Shown here: positions 60,686-64,000 of the stretch, piece by piece
Layout of the letters: every line of letters begins with the position of its first letter
How positions within the stretch are numbered: the first letter of the stretch is position 1
Origin: Paraburkholderia ferrariae NBRC 106233
GTDB taxonomy: Bacteria; Pseudomonadota; Gammaproteobacteria; Burkholderiales; Burkholderiaceae
Length of the DNA stretch: 64,000 nt
Reading direction: 5' to 3'
Assembly (NCBI RefSeq): GCF_000685035.1
Contig: NZ_BAYB01000009.1
Span: 62,001-126,000, forward strand
The notes under the pieces: generated by a model
Database searches by the model: none
What the model was told of the DNA's origin: nothing
Seen by the model: only the letters and a program-made list of their open reading frames with translations
Translations under genes and position numbers: made by a program

Positions 60686-61150
60686 TCAGAACAGGCCACT
60701 GGATTCAGTGCGGGAATCGATCCGGCAGTCAGTGAGAAATGCCCGTAGTTCGCTTTCCCACGTCGTGACCTGAAGGTCGATACTGACGCTGGCAAGCCGC
60801 TTCATTTCGAGGTTCAGGTGCACCGCTTCAAGCGATCGGGGCCATACGCCCTGCACGAAACAATGACCGTCCACGTCAAGCAGCAGCAATGGATAACGCC
60901 GGAAGCGCGCACTGGCAACCGAGATCCCATCCAGCACGTGCCGGGCCGATTGACGTGGATAAACGAAGGCCAGGTGGAGCCCGGCCGCCGCGAGCTGCTC
61001 GCCGACGTCGTGGAACCGGTGGACCATCTGGAACCCGCGTTCGCCGCCGCGCCCCACTCCCACCGCGACCAGACCGCGACTTCCTGCAATCTCCCGCAAG
61101 CGCACCAGGCGCCGGTCAGGTAACAGCAGTACTCCATCCAGATCGAACAT
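60686..61150 (-). CDS. Hypothetical protein, first gene of HPr-like operon
   Basis: 154 residues from ATG 61150, with GAGGA upstream. The start MFDLDGVLLLPDRRLV looks like a HAD motif I, but no other HAD motif follows. Alternating strands and helices (GLVAVGVGRGG; LHLAFVYPRQ; YPLLLLDVDGHCFVQGVW) could be a thioredoxin-like fold. No family recognised. It heads a three-gene operon with the HPr-like protein and the small protein. Confidence 0.6.
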   Translation of the reverse strand: MFDLDGVLLLPDRRLVRLREIAGSRGLVAVGVGRGGERGFQMVHRFHDVGEQLAAAGLHLAFVYPRQSARHVLDGISVASARFRRYPLLLLDVDGHCFVQGVWPRSLEAVHLNLEMKRLASVSIDLQVTTWESELRAFLTDCRIDSRTESSGLF

Positions 61151-61330
61151 GACGACATCCTCAGCGAATCCGCCCGCAAGTTCGCTGAAGGGCGGCGAAC
61201 GCAATTATAATACAGAGGCAATGCAATGTGTTTTACATTATAATGCCGTGTGTGCCGTCAAATGATCGATGCCCGCGAGACGCACCCTATTTTTCCCGAC
61301 TGGCCCGAACCTGTTCCAATGGAAGCCGCA

Positions 61331-61675
61331 ATGAACGCCACCCCCGCATGCCCGCAATGCTCGATGGAGAACACGTACCCGGACGGAGCGCTGTCTGTGT
61401 GCGCGGACTGCGGCCACGAATGGTCAGAGGCCGGGGGCGTCGACGCCGTAGACGAACTGGAAGGGAGCGTCGTCCGGGATGCAAACGGAACCGTGCTCTC
61501 TGATGGTGACTCGGTGGTACTCGTCAAGGATCTGCGCGTGAAAGGCTCGTCGATCACGCTGAAGATGGGTACCAGGGTAAAAAATATCCGGATCGTTGGC
61601 GGCGATCACGAGATCGACTGCAGGACCGATACCGGCAGCTTCATGCTCAAGGCCTGCTTCCTGAGGAAGGCCTGA
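61331..61675 (+). CDS. yjdM: YjdM/PhnA-family zinc-ribbon protein
   Basis: 114 residues from ATG 61331 (GGAAG upstream). A zinc ribbon with CPQC and CADC (cysteines at about residues 8, 11, 25 and 28) is followed by the YjdM domain DANGTVLSDGDSVVLVKDLRVKGSSITLKMGTRVKNIRIVGGDHEIDCR, very close to E. coli YjdM. The family was once called PhnA, but its function is unknown. Confidence 0.92.
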   Translation: MNATPACPQCSMENTYPDGALSVCADCGHEWSEAGGVDAVDELEGSVVRDANGTVLSDGDSVVLVKDLRVKGSSITLKMGTRVKNIRIVGGDHEIDCRTDTGSFMLKACFLRKA

Positions 61676-61744
61676 CCGGGTGCCCTGCGCCCGCACGCGA
61701 ATCGCGGCGGTGTTTCACGCCCTTGTTTACCGGATATATCGAGA

Positions 61745-62581
61745 ATGGACGGCGACCAGACATCCCGTGACGCAATCGTCGAGTTCCTCTCGACGCCGCC
61801 GAATGACAGGCGACCATTCGTGCTGGAAACGCAGCACGCCGTATCCTTGCACTTTGATCACTTTGCCACCCAGAGTTGCATGTCGATTCGTGCGCCGGAC
61901 AGGCTCACGCTCGGCTATACGCGCACGATGATGGGATTCCTGCTGCTGCAGCCCGCTCCCAGGCAACTCTGCATGATTGGGCTCGGCGGCGGCTCGCTGG
62001 CAAAGTACTGCTATCTGCATCTGCCTGAGGCGGAGATCACGGCGGTCGAGATCGATCCTGAAGTGATAGCGCTGCGCGACGTGTTCAGGATTCCAGCAGA
62101 CGACGCGCGCTTCAGGGTCGTTTGCGCCGATGGCGCTGACCACATCCGGAACGAGGACGTCGCCGCCGATGTCATTCTGGTTGACGCCTATGTTTCGGGC
62201 GGGATTGCCAGCCAGTGCACGGATATCGCGTTCTTCTCCGCATGTCGCGAACGGTTGACGGAGACGGGCGTCCTTGCGATCAATTTTACCGATGACGAAC
62301 CCGCACTGGACCTTTACGTCGAACGACTGAAAGCCGTGTTCGGCGCCTCATACGCGTTGGTCCGATGCGGGGACGACAGCAATTACGTTGCTTTCGCCTG
62401 GAAAGGCAGAAGCCGTCTGCCGTCTTCGCGCGTCCTGCTGGATCGCGCCTTCTCGTATTCGTGGGCGGATGACCTGAGGCTACCGGCAACCGCCAGACGC
62501 CTGAAGGGCGGTGCGAGCCTCGACCCGAAGCGGTTGGTCTGGCGCGAGAACGGCCACGCACACTGGGAACAAGGCGCCTGA
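61745..62581 (+). CDS. Spermidine-synthase-like methyltransferase-fold protein
   Basis: 278 residues. A Rossmann core with MIGLGGGSLAKYCYLHLPEAEITAVEIDPEVIALRDVFRIP, RVVCADGADHI and DVILVDAYVSGGI is typical of spermidine-synthase-like proteins. The full N-terminal tetramerisation domain is short. It may make a polyamine or act on another substrate. The frame begins after a 69-bp gap from yjdM. No speD or other polyamine gene is nearby. Confidence 0.82.
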   Translation: MDGDQTSRDAIVEFLSTPPNDRRPFVLETQHAVSLHFDHFATQSCMSIRAPDRLTLGYTRTMMGFLLLQPAPRQLCMIGLGGGSLAKYCYLHLPEAEITAVEIDPEVIALRDVFRIPADDARFRVVCADGADHIRNEDVAADVILVDAYVSGGIASQCTDIAFFSACRERLTETGVLAINFTDDEPALDLYVERLKAVFGASYALVRCGDDSNYVAFAWKGRSRLPSSRVLLDRAFSYSWADDLRLPATARRLKGGASLDPKRLVWRENGHAHWEQGA

Positions 62582-62609
62582 TCCTGCTCGCAGATTCAGG
62601 CAGCTTCAG

Positions 62610-62813
62610 TCAGCTCCCGTTCGCGTTACGCCCGACCCGCTTTCCGAGCGCGCTCTTCGTCTTGTAGGTCACGCCGTGACGTTCGAGATATTCGCGGATC
62701 AACTGCCGGACAACCTGCGACGACGTCAGATCCTGCGCGGCACAGAGCTTCTCGAATGCCTCCTTCTTGGCGGGATCGATCAGGATGGTCAGGCGGGCGG
62801 TTTTCGTTTCCAT
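62610..62813 (-). CDS. Ribbon-helix-helix (CopG/Arc-type) DNA-binding protein
   Basis: 67 residues from ATG 62813. Opens with the DNA-binding strand TARLTILIDPAKKEAFEKLC, then helices SSQVVRQLIREYLERHG and a basic tail. Small repressors of this fold often belong to toxin-antitoxin or plasmid/island control genes. No toxin is adjacent. An upstream in-frame start was rejected because it overlaps the promoter. Confidence 0.8.
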   Translation of the reverse strand: METKTARLTILIDPAKKEAFEKLCAAQDLTSSQVVRQLIREYLERHGVTYKTKSALGKRVGRNANGS

Positions 62814-62844
62814 TGGGGGCAGGAAAGGCAAGTATGATAATCGA

Positions 62845-62872
62845 ATTATAATACACTCGCGTTCAATGCCAA
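62845..62872 (-). promoter_or_regulatory. Promoter of the ribbon-helix-helix gene
   Basis: On the minus strand TTGGCA (62872-62867), 16 bp, TATAAT (62850-62845). The motif ATTATAATACA also occurs on the plus strand at 61204-61214, before the HPr-like operon. Confidence 0.6.
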
Positions 62873-63011
62873 TGACCACGCGAGCGGCCGAGGTCGTCCC
62901 GGCAAACGCGTCTCCCGGAATATTGAAGCCCGGCGCCGCGAGGTCCCGGCGGCACAGCCGGAACAGCGGGTTCCAGATGTTTCCCCGCCTGATGCCCCTC
63001 CCGATGCGGGC

Positions 63012-63779
63012 TTACCCCCTGTATCCCTGTCTCCAGAAATACGCGAGTACATCGTCGGCTACAGGCACAACCGCCAGCGCGACGAGCGCCGCAGCGAGCG
63101 GAACGGTCGACACGTAACCCACGTGCCTGAACCCGATTGCGCCTGCCAGAGCGCCGACGAAAAAAGAAGCCAGCATCGTGCCGTGCGTCCTCAATTTCGC
63201 GCGGTTCGCGATGACCGCGTGCGCATCCGCGTCAACGGTCGGCCGGTTCCAGTAAAAGAGCTTGCCCAACTCTATCCCGAGGTCCGTTACGATGCCGGTC
63301 ATGTGCGTCGTGCGGATCTCCGCACCCGACAGCTTCGCGATCATCGCGTTCTGCAGCCCCATGATGAAGCAGAGCAGGATCACGGTCACAGGCACAAAGA
63401 ACGCCTCCCAAAGCGCGAGATGGCTGCCGAGCAAGCCGAACAGAAGCAGCAGCGTGGCCTCTACCAGCAACGGCAGGACGTACTGGCTTTGCAGGTTGCG
63501 CCGTCGCCCCCAGTTGACGAGCACAGCCGAGCACCCGGCACCGACAAGAAACGATGCGAGCGCACCCATACCGGCAAGCGCAAGACGAGCATCCCCGAGC
63601 GCGGTTTGGTCGGCGATCGCCGAGACAATGCCGCTCATGTGTGACGTGTATTGCCCGACCGCGAGGTAGCCGCCGGCGTTGGCCGCTCCCGCGACAAAAG
63701 CGAGCGACAACCCGAGCTGACGGTTTGCGCCTGCGCTGCGTCGCCTTCCCGTGAGGCTTCGAAAATACTGTGCTGGCAT
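63012..63779 (-). CDS. DUF1275 (YoaK) family membrane protein
   Basis: 255 residues with six to seven membrane segments. Family features: FVAGAANAGGYLAVGQYTSHMSGIVSAIAD near the start, MGLQNAMIAKLSGAEIRTTHMTGIVTDLGIELGKLFYW in the middle. The function is unknown. It is preceded on its own strand by an AT-rich 220-bp region that reaches the window end. Confidence 0.9.
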   Translation of the reverse strand: MPAQYFRSLTGRRRSAGANRQLGLSLAFVAGAANAGGYLAVGQYTSHMSGIVSAIADQTALGDARLALAGMGALASFLVGAGCSAVLVNWGRRRNLQSQYVLPLLVEATLLLLFGLLGSHLALWEAFFVPVTVILLCFIMGLQNAMIAKLSGAEIRTTHMTGIVTDLGIELGKLFYWNRPTVDADAHAVIANRAKLRTHGTMLASFFVGALAGAIGFRHVGYVSTVPLAAALVALAVVPVADDVLAYFWRQGYRG

Positions 63780-63809
63780 AGGATCTTCAGACGTTCGCCC
63801 GGATGTGGG

Positions 63810-63828
63810 CCCATATCCGATATATGGG
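63810..63828. promoter_or_regulatory. Palindrome upstream of the DUF1275 gene
   Basis: CCCATAT (63810-63816) and ATATGGG (63822-63828) are perfect 7-bp arms, 30 bp before the DUF1275 start. A candidate operator. Confidence 0.4.
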
Positions 63829-63930
63829 GCTTTGAGGCACTGCGCCTTGCGCGCCTGCCCACTCGAAGCACCCGTCTTTTTGGCGTCATGTGCCTTTCAT
63901 GATAATGCCATTAGTATACTCTGCTATCCA

Positions 63931-63960
63931 CATACATCTTTCGATGTAATATTATGTATG
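63931..63960. repeat. Nested inverted repeats near the window end
   Basis: TACATC (63933-63938) and GATGTA (63943-63948) around TTTC, nested in CATACAT (63931-63937) and ATGTATG (63954-63960). The region is AT-rich and holds no gene. It could be the operator of a gene outside the window. Confidence 0.4.
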
Positions 63961-64000
63961 CGCAAGACTGATCCGGCGTGCCGGGCTCGGTCCATGCCCC

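Noticed and set aside
60686-61150. HAD phosphatase based on the start MFDLDG.
   Set aside because: No motif II, III or IV is present, and the length and later strands do not fit.
1-64000. CRISPR arrays, tRNA, rRNA, prophage or complete insertion sequence.
   Set aside because: No regular spaced repeats, no cloverleaf or rRNA segments, and no phage structural genes or intact transposase were seen.

Overview
The window looks like a chromosomal segment of a high-GC betaproteobacterium of the Burkholderia/Paraburkholderia group. The grounds are four trimeric porins whose mature ends begin QSSVTLYG or similar, Burkholderia-type small families (DUF4148, and the DUF3443/DUF2844 pair), a catA-benABCD/catBC aromatic cluster, many LysR regulators, and strong GC bias with tight ATGA gene overlaps. 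Species assignment is inference; no rRNA or tRNA gene was seen.

Layout. (1) 1-560: 3' end of a response regulator with an AraC output domain. (2) 0.6-8.2 kb, minus strand: six-gene operon of MFS transporter, glycerol-kinase-like, glycerol-3-phosphate-dehydrogenase-like, an alkylglycerone-phosphate-synthase-like flavoenzyme, a GlpP-type antiterminator and a small ABM-domain protein, with a good promoter and long palindrome upstream and a terminator at the end. (3) 8.4-10.5 kb: DUF2844 and a DUF3443 lipoprotein that shows two pepsin-like D[TS]G motifs. (4) 10.8-15.9 kb: two porins, a lactonase and a gluconate-type permease. (5) 16-24.2 kb: SelA-like PLP enzyme, IclR regulator, RidA, LysR, M20 amidohydrolase, porin, BON protein and MHS transporter, a plausible amino-compound catabolic set. 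(6) 24.2-32.5 kb: benzoate to muconolactone pathway (benABCD, catA, catB, catC) around a LysR regulator. (7) 32.7-39.2 kb: ilvE, hipBA, porin, lepB, ASCH protein, histidine phosphatase. (8) 39.2-46.3 kb: two flavin monooxygenases and two SfnB-type oxidoreductases, divergent from a MetQ-like binding protein, probably organosulfur scavenging. (9) 46.3-53.6 kb: a LysR gene and two SDR/old-yellow-enzyme modules whose promoters are near-copies of each other, followed by DUF427, SDR, NIPSNAP and DUF3237 genes. (10) 53.9-59.6 kb: diguanylate cyclase, HU, and a puuB-puuR-puuA-like polyamine cluster. (11) 59.6-64 kb: a visibly more AT-rich segment with an IS5-type remnant, small genes, a histidine-less HPr-like protein, YjdM, a spermidine-synthase-like protein, a ribbon-helix-helix protein and a DUF1275 membrane protein.

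The two best-supported regulatory readings both come from promoter comparison. The SDR/OYE modules carry the same LysR-type box, the same 11-bp gap, the same 15-bp block and the same 18-bp spacer before the -10. The catA and catB promoters both place an ATAC/ATAT-N7-GTAT box about 65 bp upstream of the predicted start of transcription. The most likely undescribed system is the twin SDR/OYE regulon in region 9. The pepsin-like lipoprotein, the histidine-less HPr operon and the AGPS-like/GlpP operon are secondary candidates.
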